From positions 124,001 to 188,000 of the forward strand of contig SZNP01000001.1 of NCBI GenBank assembly GCA_005239435.1: a stretch of 64,000 bases of DNA, in the 5' to 3' direction. Made by a program: the position numbers and the translations under genes. Positions within the stretch are counted from its first letter, which is position 1, and each line of letters opens with the position of its first letter. Below the pieces are notes generated by a model that saw only the letters and a list, made by a program, of their open reading frames with translations, searched no databases and was not told the origin of the DNA. The DNA is from Halorussus salinisoli. Lineage in GTDB: Archaea > Halobacteriota > Halobacteria > Halobacteriales > Haladaptataceae. Below, piece by piece: positions 18,638-27,624 of the stretch.

Positions 18638-18789
18638 CCCCGTGCGAAGGTGTTAGGTTCGGCGATGGTGGAGGGCCGAAGCGGGGCGGTACACTACTCC
18701 CTACGTTCGGGTTTATCAAATACTTCCCGTAAGCTCAAAAACTCGTTTTAGTTATGCCGACGATTCTCCGATTCTGCGCCCTCGATAGC

Positions 18790-19440
18790 TCATTCGCCGC
18801 GATTCGCGTAGTACCACCACGCGAACCCGAGCGCGAGGACGAGTGCGCCGCCGGCGAAGAAGAGGACGCCCGGCGGAATCGCGTTGGCCGCGGCGTCCGC
18901 AGTCTGCTGGGCCGCGTCCGTGGATTGTACCGACATCCCACCGCCGTCACCGCCCGTCTCGGCGGCGTCGCCGCCAGAGGCACCTAACAGCGCGCCGAGT
19001 CCGTCGCCGAAGACCTGCTGGACCGCGAGACTCAGGAGTCCGAGCGCGCCGAACGCGCCGAGCAGGCGGGAGAGGGCGGCCTTGAGTCCCGTGGTCTTCT
19101 CCTCGTTGCCGGCGAACACGACGAGGGGTTGGTCGGCGGGCGCGTACACCTTCATCTCCCGGCCTTTCTCGGAGTAGACGGTATCTACGACCTGTATCAC
19201 GTCGGCGTCTTCGAGGTTGCCGAGGTGGTACTGGGCGTTCTGGAGCGAGGTGTCGATGGTCTCGGCGAGGGAGGAGGGCGTCGCGGGGTCCTCGTGGAGC
19301 GCCGCCAACAACTCCCGGGCCGTCTCGGAGGAGAGCGCCCCGAGCAGGTCGTCGGCGTCGTCGCTGTCGACGCCGATGACCCGCGGTTCGGCCGACTGCG
19401 GGGCCGTCGCGTCCGACGTGGAGGGCAGGAGGTCAGCCAT
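18790..19440 (-). CDS. ArsR-like HTH protein with membrane anchor
   Basis: A 216-residue protein with an N-terminal winged helix (ALSSETARELLAALHEDPA through LQNAQYHLGNLEDADVI). A small wing domain follows, then two hydrophobic segments, one near 120-150 and a C-terminal one, GVLFFAGGALVLALGFAWWYY. A membrane-tethered DNA-binding regulator is the simplest reading; this layout recurs in haloarchaea. Signal and targets unknown. Two Met codons further upstream are rejected because the extension is not conserved-looking. Confidence 0.82.
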   Translation of the reverse strand: MADLLPSTSDATAPQSAEPRVIGVDSDDADDLLGALSSETARELLAALHEDPATPSSLAETIDTSLQNAQYHLGNLEDADVIQVVDTVYSEKGREMKVYAPADQPLVVFAGNEEKTTGLKAALSRLLGAFGALGLLSLAVQQVFGDGLGALLGASGGDAAETGGDGGGMSVQSTDAAQQTADAAANAIPPGVLFFAGGALVLALGFAWWYYANRGE

Positions 19441-19535
19441 GGGTTCGTATTGACACCCTGCGCCCATGAACTTTATCACGTTCTCGACCGGTGAGCGTCG
19501 AAACGAATTTGAGGCGGCGACCGGTTGTCTCACGT

Positions 19536-19676
19536 ATGGACTTCAGCTTCATCTTTAATAATCCGGTCGTCGTCGGCTTCGTCGCTATCCTGCTCGGGTT
19601 CGTCCTGTTCATGTACCTGTTCATCCGGCGGACGGTCACCGGATTCCGAGAGGGTGTACAGAATGGCCGCCGATGA
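19536..19676 (+). CDS. Small single-helix membrane protein
   Basis: A 46-residue protein: MDFSFIFNNP, one hydrophobic helix (about residues 11-30), then the basic tail RRTVTGFREGVQNGRR. The positive tail predicts a cytoplasmic C-terminus. Similar small proteins occur in haloarchaea as far as I recall, with no known function. Divergent from the HTH-membrane protein. Confidence 0.7.
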   Translation: MDFSFIFNNPVVVGFVAILLGFVLFMYLFIRRTVTGFREGVQNGRR

Positions 19677-19783
19677 CCGGCGACTCCAACTGACGACACC
19701 ATACTCGGACGTAGCTTCGCTACGGACAAACGCTTTGAGTGGAGTGAAACGTCGGTTTTAGCCTTCGGGAGGCGAGGTCGCCT

Positions 19784-20812
19784 CTAGTTGCTCCAGTCGA
19801 GAGCCTCGCCGACTCGCTCTGCTGCCGCTTCCACGTCGTCGCTATCTACGTCCCAATGGGTGCAGAAGCGCGCGACGTGGGTGTCGAACTGAGTGCCGAG
19901 GACTCCTGCCTCCTCGCAGGCGTCGAGGAACTCGTCGGCGGTCAGGCCCGCGCTCTCGGTGTTCACGAGGACGATGTTCGTCTCGGGGTCCTGTACGTCG
20001 AGTCCGTCCACGCCCGCGAGTCGCTCGGCCAGCACGCGGGCGTTGTCGTGGTCTTCGGCCAGTCGCTCGACGTTCTGTAGCGCCAGCAGACCGGGCGCGG
20101 CGATGATTCCTGCTTGCCGCATCCCGCCGCCGAACAGTTTTCTGTTGCGTCGGGCGCGGGCCACGAACGCTTCGCTCCCGGCCAGCATCGACCCGACCGG
20201 CGCGCCTAGCCCCTTCGAGAGACAGAACATCACGGAATCGACGTTCTCGGTCATTCTGTCGGGCGGTACGTCGTGAGCCACGGCGGCGTTGAACACTCGC
20301 GCGCCGTCGAGGTGGACCGGGAGGCCGAGGTCGCGGGCGGCCTCGGCGGCGGCGTCGATTTTCGTCGGGTCGATGGCGACTCCGCCCTTGCTGTTGTGGC
20401 TGTTTTCGAGCGTAAGTAGGCCGGTTCCGGGTCGGTGGCCGTCCTCCTCGACGTAGCCGTCTCGGACCTGCTTGGGCGTCGGAATCCCGCGCTCGCCGCC
20501 GTCGAGGGTTCGGACCTGTAGGCTCGACAACTGGGCGAGACCGCCGAGTTCCCACTTGTAGACGTGGCTCTCGCGCTCCACGAGGACTTCCTGTCCGCGG
20601 TCGGTGTGGGTCCGGACCGCGACCTGATTGCCCATCGTACCGGTCGGGACGTAGAGGGCGTCTTCCATCCCCACGAGGTCGGCGGCCTCGGCCTCGAGTT
20701 CGTTGACGGTCGGGTCCTCGCCGTACACGTCGTCGCCAACGTCGGCGTCGCGCGACGCCTCACGCATCGCTTCGTCGGGTTTCGTCACGGTGTCACTCCG
20801 GAGGTCGATCAT
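19784..20812 (-). CDS. Threonine aldolase-type PLP enzyme
   Basis: A 342-residue fold-type-I PLP enzyme that probably cleaves L-threonine/allo-threonine to glycine and acetaldehyde. Seen: [12 protein letters not shown] at the N-terminus, PTGTMGNQ, the cofactor aspartate in [11 protein letters not shown] and the PLP lysine in [12 protein letters not shown]. The ATG at 20812 starts exactly at the canonical MIDLRSDT; an ATG at 20839 would add nine residues and cannot be excluded. Confidence 0.9.
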   Translation of the reverse strand: MIDLRSDTVTKPDEAMREASRDADVGDDVYGEDPTVNELEAEAADLVGMEDALYVPTGTMGNQVAVRTHTDRGQEVLVERESHVYKWELGGLAQLSSLQVRTLDGGERGIPTPKQVRDGYVEEDGHRPGTGLLTLENSHNSKGGVAIDPTKIDAAAEAARDLGLPVHLDGARVFNAAVAHDVPPDRMTENVDSVMFCLSKGLGAPVGSMLAGSEAFVARARRNRKLFGGGMRQAGIIAAPGLLALQNVERLAEDHDNARVLAERLAGVDGLDVQDPETNIVLVNTESAGLTADEFLDACEEAGVLGTQFDTHVARFCTHWDVDSDDVEAAAERVGEALDWSN

Positions 20813-20964
20813 GTGCGTTCGTTGCGCACCGTCCGTCATATACTCCGCGGTGGCGGCGAACCGTTGAGGTCTCGGGGGACTGCCCGGCAGCGTTCGGCGG
20901 AACCAGAAGCGAAGCGTTTTGCGAGACCGAAAGGGGTTTGCGCTCCTCGTGGACAAGTGTTCGT

Positions 20965-22059
20965 ATGGATTCCAGAGTTAGAGAACACGCCGAAATCGTC
21001 GTCGACCACTCCACCGAAATCGAGGCTGGCGACAACGTCGTCGTCAGTGCCCCGCCCGCAGGCGAAGACCTGACGCTCGCGCTCTGTGAGGTCGTCGGCG
21101 AACGCGGCGCGTTCCCGCTCCACGTCGCCGGGCGCAAGGACGAGAGTCGGACGAAGTTCCTCCGGTCGGTCGCGGCGGACGACCTCGACGCACCCGACCA
21201 CGAACTTGCGCTGGCGGAGGCCGCAGACGTCTGGATTCACGTCCGAGCGCACGACAACGTGGCCGAACTGAGCGCGGTCTCCAGCGAGACCATGTCGGCC
21301 TTCCGGAAGGCCCAACTCCCCGTCCGCGAGGAGATTCTCGACACGACGTGGGTTCTCACGCAGTACCCCGCGCCCGCCGACGCCCAGAACGCCGAGATGG
21401 GCACCGACGAGTACGAGGAGTTCGTCTGGTCGGCCATCGGGAAAGACTGGGCGGCACAGAAAGAACACCAGGAACAGATGGTCGAAATCCTCGACGCGGG
21501 CGAGGAGGTCCGCATCGTCTCGGGCGACACCACCGACCTCACGATGAGCATCGAGGGGATGACCACCATCAACGACCACGCGAAGAACAACCTCCCCGGC
21601 GGCGAGGTGTTCACCGCTCCGGTCGCCGATTCGGTCGAAGGAGAGGTTCTCTTCGACAAACCACTCATCCACGAAGGCCACGAGGTCAACGACGGCTACC
21701 TCCGATTCGAGAACGGCGAAGTGGTCGAGTACAGCGCCAGCAAGAACGAGGACGTGTTGGGGCAGGTCCTCGACACCGACGAGGGTGCCCGCCGACTCGG
21801 CGAACTCGGCATCGGAATGAACCGAGACATCGACCGGTTCACCTACAACATGCTGTTCGACGAGAAGATGGGCGACACGGTCCACCTCGCGGTCGGCCGG
21901 GCCTACGAGGCGTGCCTGCCCGAGGGCGAGGAAGGCAACCAGAGCGCGGTCCACGTCGACATGATCGTGGACATGGCCGAGGACTCCTACATCGAGGTCG
22001 ACGGGGAAATCGTCCAGCGCAACGGGACGTTCCGGTTCGAGGACGGATTCGAGGAGTAG
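20965..22059 (+). CDS. M29-family (AmpS-type) aminopeptidase
   Basis: A 364-residue thermophilic-type metallo-aminopeptidase. Visible active-site features include EGMTTINDHAKNNLPGGEVFTAPV (residues around 195-215), PLIHEGHEV and HLAVGRAY with VHVDMIVDM near the end, which carry the two-metal site. Cytosolic peptide turnover is the expected role. Divergently transcribed from the threonine aldolase-type gene. Confidence 0.88.
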   Translation: MDSRVREHAEIVVDHSTEIEAGDNVVVSAPPAGEDLTLALCEVVGERGAFPLHVAGRKDESRTKFLRSVAADDLDAPDHELALAEAADVWIHVRAHDNVAELSAVSSETMSAFRKAQLPVREEILDTTWVLTQYPAPADAQNAEMGTDEYEEFVWSAIGKDWAAQKEHQEQMVEILDAGEEVRIVSGDTTDLTMSIEGMTTINDHAKNNLPGGEVFTAPVADSVEGEVLFDKPLIHEGHEVNDGYLRFENGEVVEYSASKNEDVLGQVLDTDEGARRLGELGIGMNRDIDRFTYNMLFDEKMGDTVHLAVGRAYEACLPEGEEGNQSAVHVDMIVDMAEDSYIEVDGEIVQRNGTFRFEDGFEE

Positions 22060-22255
22060 TTCCGCGAGCGCAGCGAGCACACCTCTCACCGATGTGTTTC
22101 GACGCGACAGGCGGTCGCTCCCTCTTCTGCCGAAGCAAATTTCAATCTTCTCTGACTGCCGCTCCGAGTTCCCCACGTTTTGTACGGCTTGGCCGTAAGA
22201 TTTCTCTACTAATCTTACACTGCAATTTAAGTGTTTGGGCCATAGACACAACCTC

Positions 22256-22405
22256 GTGACGAAGGTAGCGTGTCCCGACTGTGGTCGCAGTATCGCAATG
22301 CACGAACTCGAAACACGAACCGTTGCCCAGCGCAACGACTTCCAGACCAACTATCGCTGTCCGTTCTGTCGGTCCGACATCAACGACGTCGGCGACCTGT
22401 TTTGA
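22256..22405 (+). CDS. Zinc-ribbon microprotein
   Basis: A 49-residue protein with a GTG start and two CxxC knuckles (CPDC at 6-9, CPFC at 34-37), enough for one zinc ribbon. A TATA-like AATTTAAGTG about 28 nt upstream fits a leaderless transcript and fixes the start. It lies in the host sequence just left of the integrated element. Such tiny zinc fingers are common in haloarchaea; the partner is unknown. Confidence 0.72.
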   Translation: MTKVACPDCGRSIAMHELETRTVAQRNDFQTNYRCPFCRSDINDVGDLF

Positions 22406-22556
22406 GTTGGAGTTGGTCTGGTCTCCCCTTCCCCCGAATCCGTTTAGCCGCGCCGTTCCCTCGAATCGAGAAATCGTACTCTCGGTACTGCTATGTACCA
22501 CCGGAGGCAGGCAAAGCCGATAGCTCTGTTCGACTGAGTGCAGAACGACGGTTGCA

Positions 22557-22648
22557 CGGGCACGATGGGATTTGACTCTAATCGCGCCTTTCAGGCGCTC
22601 TCTCCCTCGTCAGCCCCCGCGGGCTGACTCGGCCACGACCGTCGGATG
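22557..22648. repeat. Split left attachment site (attL)
   Basis: Bases 22557-22575 equal the last part of the tRNA gene (43967-43985) over 19 nt, and 22633-22648 equal 43988-44003 over 16 nt. Between them lie 57 nt replacing two. The insert can form two hairpins: GCGCC/GGCGC with loop TTTCA, and TCAGCCC/GGGCTGA with loop CCGC. Together the matching blocks cover nearly all of tRNA exon 2. Confidence 0.8.
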
Positions 22649-22676
22649 CGCTGGCGGTTCGGAGGTCACCGAATCC

Positions 22677-23699
22677 ATGAACTCAGAATCACCGAGGCAA
22701 GCACTGACCATCTACCTTGAACACCGCGAGACCGAACTGTCGCCCGAGTCGATTAGTAGCTACCGTTACCGACTGAACTACTTCCTCGACTGGTGCGACC
22801 AGAACGACATCGACGACATCTCGGACATCACACCCCGCGACATCCACGACTACAAATCGTGGAGACGAAACGAAGGGGCTGACTGCGACGGAGAACTCGC
22901 CAAACCCACGCTCAAATCGAACATGGACTGCCTGCGCGGGTTCTTGAGGTACATGGAACGTCTCGACTACGTCGCAGACGACATCCACGAGAGCGCCGAG
23001 AGCCCGACATTGAGTGGCGACGAGAACGTGCGAGACCACCTCGTCACGGAAGACCAAGCAGAGGCGATACTGACACGCCTCGACCGCTTCCAATACGCCT
23101 CGAAACCCCACGTGCTGTTCACGTTGGCGTGGTCGACTGGGGCCCGAACGGGCGCGCTCCGGTCACTCGACCTCAAAGACTACTCATCCGAGGACGAGTA
23201 CGTGAAGTTCGTCCACCGACCAGACCAAGGAAGCCGACTGAAGAACGCAACGAACGGCGAGCGGATGGTCGCCCTGCAGTCTGAGACCTGCGCCATCATC
23301 GACGATTACATCGCCGAGAGCCGACCCGACGTGACGGACGAACACGGCCGCGAGCCCCTGCTGGCGACGAAGCACGGACGGATGGCGGCCAACACCATCC
23401 GCGGGTGGATTTACCGACTGACACGCCCCTGCTGGGCGGGGGATGAGTGTCCGCACGACCGCGACCAGGACGAGTGCAAGGCCAAGCAGAACGACAGCTA
23501 TGCCTACGAGTGCCCTTCGGCGACCGCCCCTCACTCTGTCCGCCGGGGCGCAATCACCGCGCACTTGAACGCTGACGTGCCCCGCGAAATCGTTAGCGAC
23601 AGGGCGCAAGTTAGCGAATCCGTCTTAGAGAAGCACTATGACGGGAGAACCGAGCGCGAGAAGATGGAACAGCGACGAGGATTCCTCGACAATCTCTGA
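22677..23699 (+). CDS. int: Tyrosine integrase of the provirus
   Basis: A 340-residue site-specific recombinase. The N-terminal SAM-like core-binding domain spans about 1-105. Catalytic residues are Arg in TGARTGALRSLDL, a Lys near GSRLKNATNGER, H-x-x-R in PHSVRRGAI and the nucleophile Tyr in LEKHYDGRTE. A cysteine-rich insert (C-x5-C-x7-C-x10-C) sits just before HxxR and may bind zinc. Temperate pleolipovirus SNJ2 encodes a comparable tRNA-directed integrase. The ATG at 22677 lies right after attL. Confidence 0.92.
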   Translation: MNSESPRQALTIYLEHRETELSPESISSYRYRLNYFLDWCDQNDIDDISDITPRDIHDYKSWRRNEGADCDGELAKPTLKSNMDCLRGFLRYMERLDYVADDIHESAESPTLSGDENVRDHLVTEDQAEAILTRLDRFQYASKPHVLFTLAWSTGARTGALRSLDLKDYSSEDEYVKFVHRPDQGSRLKNATNGERMVALQSETCAIIDDYIAESRPDVTDEHGREPLLATKHGRMAANTIRGWIYRLTRPCWAGDECPHDRDQDECKAKQNDSYAYECPSATAPHSVRRGAITAHLNADVPREIVSDRAQVSESVLEKHYDGRTEREKMEQRRGFLDNL

Positions 23700-23706
23700 T
23701 GCAAAG

Positions 23707-23725
23707 ACGGGCCCTATGGGCCCGT
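23707..23725 (+). terminator. Strong hairpin after integrase
   Basis: ACGGGCCC / loop TAT / GGGCCCGT, a perfect eight-pair GC stem starting 8 nt after the integrase stop. It probably ends the integrase message. Further on, 23880-23895 (GTGCGTCGTGACGCAC) is a second near-palindrome in an otherwise empty stretch of about 300 nt. Confidence 0.6.
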
Positions 23726-23995
23726 GACCCTGCGAGACGACTGCTGGCACAGACCCGTCCCGCAGTTCGCCGTCTTGACGATGACTATTTGATTGCTTCG
23801 ATACGTCAGCGACGTAGTGATTCACCGATGCAGAGGGAGGAGTGGGGAGAGAGGAGGTGGGTAGGAAGTGGGGAGGCCGGTGCGTCGTGACGCACTTGGA
23901 GAGTGGGCGGCAACCCGTTTAAGCGTGTTCCGTCTTCCGTATGCCGATTCAGGGGAAATACATTTAACATCTCTGACTAAAAGACGTAATGAATT

Positions 23996-24142
23996 ATGAG
24001 CGTCCGAATCGAGCTAGAGGACGACCACGGCACGGCCACGACCAAATGCCGATGCGGCCGACAGGTCGACCACTCTCTTAGCGCACCGGGTTCGACGACG
24101 ACTTGCCCGTGCGGGCGAACCCACAGCGTAACGATGCGGTGA
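23996..24142 (+). CDS. Zinc-ribbon microprotein in provirus
   Basis: A 48-residue protein with two knuckles, CRC (18-20) and CPC (37-39). This is a C-x-C spacing rather than C-x2-C, with nearby histidines that could complete a zinc site. A TATA-like TACATTTAAC lies about 30 nt upstream of the ATG. It lies between the integrase and the origin-like region, a place where regulators or excision factors are often found; that role is only inferred. Confidence 0.6.
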   Translation: MSVRIELEDDHGTATTKCRCGRQVDHSLSAPGSTTTCPCGRTHSVTMR

Positions 24143-24718
24143 CCGCGCTGGCCGTGACGCCAGAAATATTTTTTTCAGAGGAGATGAGTGGGTGGGGTGA
24201 TGAGTGCCGATGACCTCCCTCGCTGAGAGTGCCGATATTGGACGAGTCAGGCAAAGAGCCGTAACGATAGCTGACGCCCCACGAATTCCGCTGAAACCGT
24301 TTTTGAACAATTGTACCGTTAGCACCACAGTTAGGCAACAGCCACGTGGTGCTAATTGTACAGTACGGGGTACAACGTACAACGTGCTACTGTGTAGTAC
24401 GTGGTACAATTAGTACCACGTGCATCTCGCCGCGCCGGTCGACACCATCTCCACTCGTCGCGCTGGCACTCGTCAGTCCCCGCAAATCGGCACGCTCGGC
24501 TCAGGGCCCGTTCGCCACGCTCAGACTGACGCACTCATTTCGTCTGAAAAAAATATATCCAGTCACCCACCCGTTCGGTGTCCTCGACCGGGTGCCGCTC
24601 CGCCCTCCGAGCGTGGTATCAACTCACAATCTTGCTACAAGTTAGCACGATAGTCAGTCTGTAATTGTACCTTCGAGGCACAAACAAAGCTATAGGGGTG
24701 TGGTCTAATTGTAGGTGT
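24143..24718. promoter_or_regulatory. Iteron-rich, origin-like control region
   Basis: About 575 nt with no gene. An imperfect inverted pair sits at 24161-24188 and 24534-24562, sharing TCTGAAAAAAATAT. Between them are three copies of a 17-bp unit, TGTACAATTAGCACCAC or close: 24312-24328 (+), 24346-24362 (-) and 24403-24419 (+, one position off). GTACAACGTACAACG repeats and CACGTGG palindromes are also present. Short partial copies of the unit (TAATTGTA) recur just before the 24719 gene. This matches a replication origin or a cooperative operator for that gene. Confidence 0.6.
24689..24698 (+). promoter_or_regulatory. Provirus promoter element, early gene
   Basis: GCTATAGGGG is centred about 26 nt before the ATG at 24719. 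The same CTATAGGGGT string lies before the virion module at 27625-27634, so both main plus-strand units share one TATA-type box. Confidence 0.55.
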
Positions 24719-25975
24719 ATGACACAATCCCCGCCGAACGATTCCGTGTCCTCCACCCTTCGCATCAACGCCGCAGGAGACAAGAAGCGACCCACCATGG
24801 ACTACTGGGCGCACATCGCCATCGCCGTGCTTTCGGGCGATGATGGCGCGCTGACCCGCGGACAAGTCGCCAACGAAGCCATCCTCGGCGACCTGCGCGA
24901 TGTCGACGCCTATGATGGAATCTCGGACAACCTGATGACGGTCGAGCAGGGCGTGCTGGACGACCTCGACCGGATGCTCGACATCGACGTGCGCGATGAA
25001 CTGCTCTCGCTTTCTGCGAAGTACGAGTGCGAGGTTGAAGCTCGCTGGGCGCACTACGTGCGAAAACTCTACGAGGGCGATGGAGAGGATGATGAAAACC
25101 TTGTTCAACACCCGCCAAACTATCGCAAGGAGCAATGCAACATGTATTTGCTACCTGACCACTCGCCCGCAGGTCGTGGTCTGGGCGACCTCGTCGCCGA
25201 TAGCTTAATCCAACTGCTGGCGTCGCCGTGGTCGTCCCGTGCGGAGCGGCTCGCCAACCTCCAGACGCTCGCCACTGCGTGCCGCGAGGGGTGGGATGCA
25301 GTCGACGATGAACGGATGACTCGGTTCGTGACGTGGGTTCGTGACGGAGACACATCGCTGTTTCCTGTGGGTGACCTGGCCGATGCGGTCGATGGGGCCA
25401 TCAACTCGGACGAGGGCGACCCCGCGACCGACGATGAACAGGATGGCAAAATCCGCGAGTGGGACGAAGACGAGACCGACCCCAGGCGTCTTGCCAACCG
25501 TCCGATTGCAGAGACGCAGAAGGCGCGAACGGGGGCGTTGGAAGCGGCAACACGGTATTGCGTTCGACGTGGCGCTTCGTTTACTGGGGCGGCCAAAATG
25601 GGGGACAGAAAGGAACTGATTAGCACCGTCTTCGGACACAGAACGCCATACCTGGTCGAGACCTATGGCCCTGTCATTACGGACACAGAGGAAGCAATGC
25701 TGTCGGAATCAGAAGAGATTGACGTGCAAGAGGCTGTCCAAGCCATGGCAGACGAAGAGGGCGTGGACTTGACCGATAATCCGGTCGATGTCGACGACCT
25801 GCCAACCACGGATGATATGGACACTGTCTGTCGCCATTTCCGCGAGGTCGCAAGCGCACTCCGTGATGACGACCCCAGTGATGACGAACTCACGATGGCG
25901 AGCAGACTATCTCACTACGACCCTGACGACGAGGACGACGAATTGCGGGAGGCCATCCGCGAACTGACGAATTGA
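24719..25975 (+). CDS. Large protein of unknown function, possible replication initiator
   Basis: A 418-residue acidic soluble protein. I recognise no family: no Walker motif, HUH pair or polymerase motif is evident. The N-terminal half is helical and the C-terminal 100 residues are very acidic. It is the first long gene after the iteron-rich region, where pleolipoviruses and haloarchaeal plasmids usually keep their replication gene; this is the only reason for the suggested role. The ATG at 24719 fits the TATA element; an upstream TTG frame is rejected. Confidence 0.75.
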   Translation: MTQSPPNDSVSSTLRINAAGDKKRPTMDYWAHIAIAVLSGDDGALTRGQVANEAILGDLRDVDAYDGISDNLMTVEQGVLDDLDRMLDIDVRDELLSLSAKYECEVEARWAHYVRKLYEGDGEDDENLVQHPPNYRKEQCNMYLLPDHSPAGRGLGDLVADSLIQLLASPWSSRAERLANLQTLATACREGWDAVDDERMTRFVTWVRDGDTSLFPVGDLADAVDGAINSDEGDPATDDEQDGKIREWDEDETDPRRLANRPIAETQKARTGALEAATRYCVRRGASFTGAAKMGDRKELISTVFGHRTPYLVETYGPVITDTEEAMLSESEEIDVQEAVQAMADEEGVDLTDNPVDVDDLPTTDDMDTVCRHFREVASALRDDDPSDDELTMASRLSHYDPDDEDDELREAIRELTN

Positions 25976-26161
25976 CAGGTATAGAAGCACGCTTAAACGG
26001 GTTGCGGGCGACGATTCTGGTAGAGACGCTGGCCGAGGTGGTCTCTCGCGGCGACTGGGCCCAGATACACCACAACTTGAGTGCCATCTCCGCGCTTCGC
26101 GCGGAACGGGTCTGGTCGTGGTCGGGGAGCACCAATAAGGTAAGCGAAACAACACGTAACC

Positions 26162-26620
26162 ATGGTCGAAGGCAACCTAACACCGACCCGAGATGCACAG
26201 CAAACGACCGACTGCGAACTGACGGATGATGGACTGCGACACGTCGTGACGGGTGTCGTACGGTCGACATCCACCCACGACGACGCCTTGAACATCGCCC
26301 AAATCAAGCGCGAGGTGCATCGTCTGACGGGGTGCGACGAGTCGCGCATCCGCCGCATCATCGTCGGCACAATCAAGGACGGCGACTTGACCGAGTCTCT
26401 ACCGGACGAAGATGGATTTGTCGTCGCGGATGAGGTCTTGACCAACATCCACTTGGTTTGGGTCGGCCAGACGGAAGGCGACCGGGATGCGTTGGACAGC
26501 ATCCACTCGTCACCTGCGTCAGCGAACGACCGGGTGATGGAAATCCACCGCGGCCCTAGCATGATGACCCCATCGCAAGAGCGTCGTCGTGTCCGCGACA
26601 TCGACGGTGATGCGCGATGA
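26162..26620 (+). CDS. Hypothetical provirus protein
   Basis: A 152-residue soluble protein, not recognised. Residues about 38-75 (NIAQIKREVHRLTGCDESRIRRIIVGTI) look like a winged-helix or other small helical DNA-binding unit. The start is supported by CAATAAGG about 27 nt upstream. The next small gene overlaps its stop by 4 nt (ATGA), so the two are co-translated. Confidence 0.65.
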   Translation: MVEGNLTPTRDAQQTTDCELTDDGLRHVVTGVVRSTSTHDDALNIAQIKREVHRLTGCDESRIRRIIVGTIKDGDLTESLPDEDGFVVADEVLTNIHLVWVGQTEGDRDALDSIHSSPASANDRVMEIHRGPSMMTPSQERRRVRDIDGDAR

Positions 26621-26781
26621 CTGACGACGAATTGGTTGAGAACATCGTCGCGCGGATGGATGGGTGGGCAACGCTTGACGACCGCCTCAACGCCCGCGAC
26701 GACGAGTGGGCACTAGACTGGGGCACGATTCTCGACCGACACACTCGGGAAGAACGAGTTCGTGAGAGGATGGGTCGTTAG
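26617..26781 (+). CDS. Small acidic hypothetical protein
   Basis: A 54-residue protein beginning MTDDELVENIVARMDGW and ending in an arginine-rich helix. It overlaps the previous gene by ATGA, which is the main evidence that it is translated. No known domain; it could form a complex with its neighbour. Confidence 0.6.
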   Translation: MTDDELVENIVARMDGWATLDDRLNARDDEWALDWGTILDRHTREERVRERMGR

Positions 26782-26840
26782 TCCCCACGCCACTTTTGAT
26801 TACCAGTAGTTATTTAGTCGTGGCAACCATATGACTAATC

Positions 26841-26893
26841 GCCCAGCAACCTGGGCGTGTGTTAGGTTGTCAACGCTTGCCGCCTTCGGCGGC
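26841..26893 (+). terminator. Pair of hairpins after the early genes
   Basis: GCCCAG-CAAC-CTGGGC at 26841-26856 and GCCGCC-TTC-GGCGGC at 26879-26893. Both follow the 26162-26781 pair and precede the promoter of the next gene, so they probably separate two transcripts. Confidence 0.5.
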
Positions 26894-26955
26894 GAGATAC
26901 CGTTTTCCATACCGAATTAAACATTTAGGGGTCGATGACGTATTGGGTTTTAGAC

Positions 26956-27513
26956 ATGAAGACAACCCTAACACGCCGACCGACACACGACCAATATGCC
27001 CGCGCGATGACGTGGCTCGAAGACTGCAGGTGGGATTACGACGCTGACGGTGGCGTCCGCGACCGCGATGAATGGCGTCAGGACGTGTTTTTCGGTGCGG
27101 TCGCGGAGCAGATTGCGTCTGACTGGCTGACCGACCTCGATGTCGTGCATCGCCGTGTGACGGACGACGAGGACGCCTCGTGTGACATCATCGCCTACGG
27201 AACTAAAATCGACGTGAAACTACGCTACGCCGAACGCTATCCAGACCCTGACCTACTCGTCCGGGAGCGCGCAGACAGCCACGCTGACCTGTACGTACTC
27301 GTCGAGGCGGACTGCATCGACGCCGCTGGCTCCCCTGAATTTACTGTCGTCGGCCTTGCGACCGCGGCAACCGTCGCCCGGGAGGGACGGCCGTTCGAAT
27401 TTGGTTCGCACGACAAGGTCATCGTCGACCGTGATTCCCTCCGCTCGCCGAAAGGTTTTGGCGTCTTCGACGCCATCGGCGACGTAATGTGGTCGCAGGA
27501 CTCTGCGAGTTGA
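26956..27513 (+). CDS. PD-(D/E)XK nuclease-like protein
   Basis: A 185-residue protein with the pattern CDIIAYGTKIDVKLR, that is Asp...Asp-x-Lys. This matches the metal-binding core of the restriction-endonuclease fold, with an upstream glutamate in AVAEQIASD as a possible fourth residue. Holliday-junction resolvases, Cas4-like and restriction-type enzymes share it; which applies is unclear. The ATG at 26956 fits a TATA-like TTAAACATTTA about 33 nt upstream; a longer start at 26935 sits too close to that box. Confidence 0.6.
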   Translation: MKTTLTRRPTHDQYARAMTWLEDCRWDYDADGGVRDRDEWRQDVFFGAVAEQIASDWLTDLDVVHRRVTDDEDASCDIIAYGTKIDVKLRYAERYPDPDLLVRERADSHADLYVLVEADCIDAAGSPEFTVVGLATAATVAREGRPFEFGSHDKVIVDRDSLRSPKGFGVFDAIGDVMWSQDSAS

Positions 27514-27624
27514 TTATCTGGGGTTTGCCCCTTGTCTGGGGTTGGCGTTGATTCTAACCGTGTTTCTGTTCGTCTGATGCGCCGTGGTTGTTCTCTACTT
27601 AAATGTCATAACTTGTGGTAATAC

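Noticed and set aside
25972..26229. 85-codon frame between the 24719 and 26162 genes
   Set aside because: TTG start overlapping the previous stop and a 68-nt overlap with the next gene, which has its own well-placed promoter. It remains possible but unsupported.
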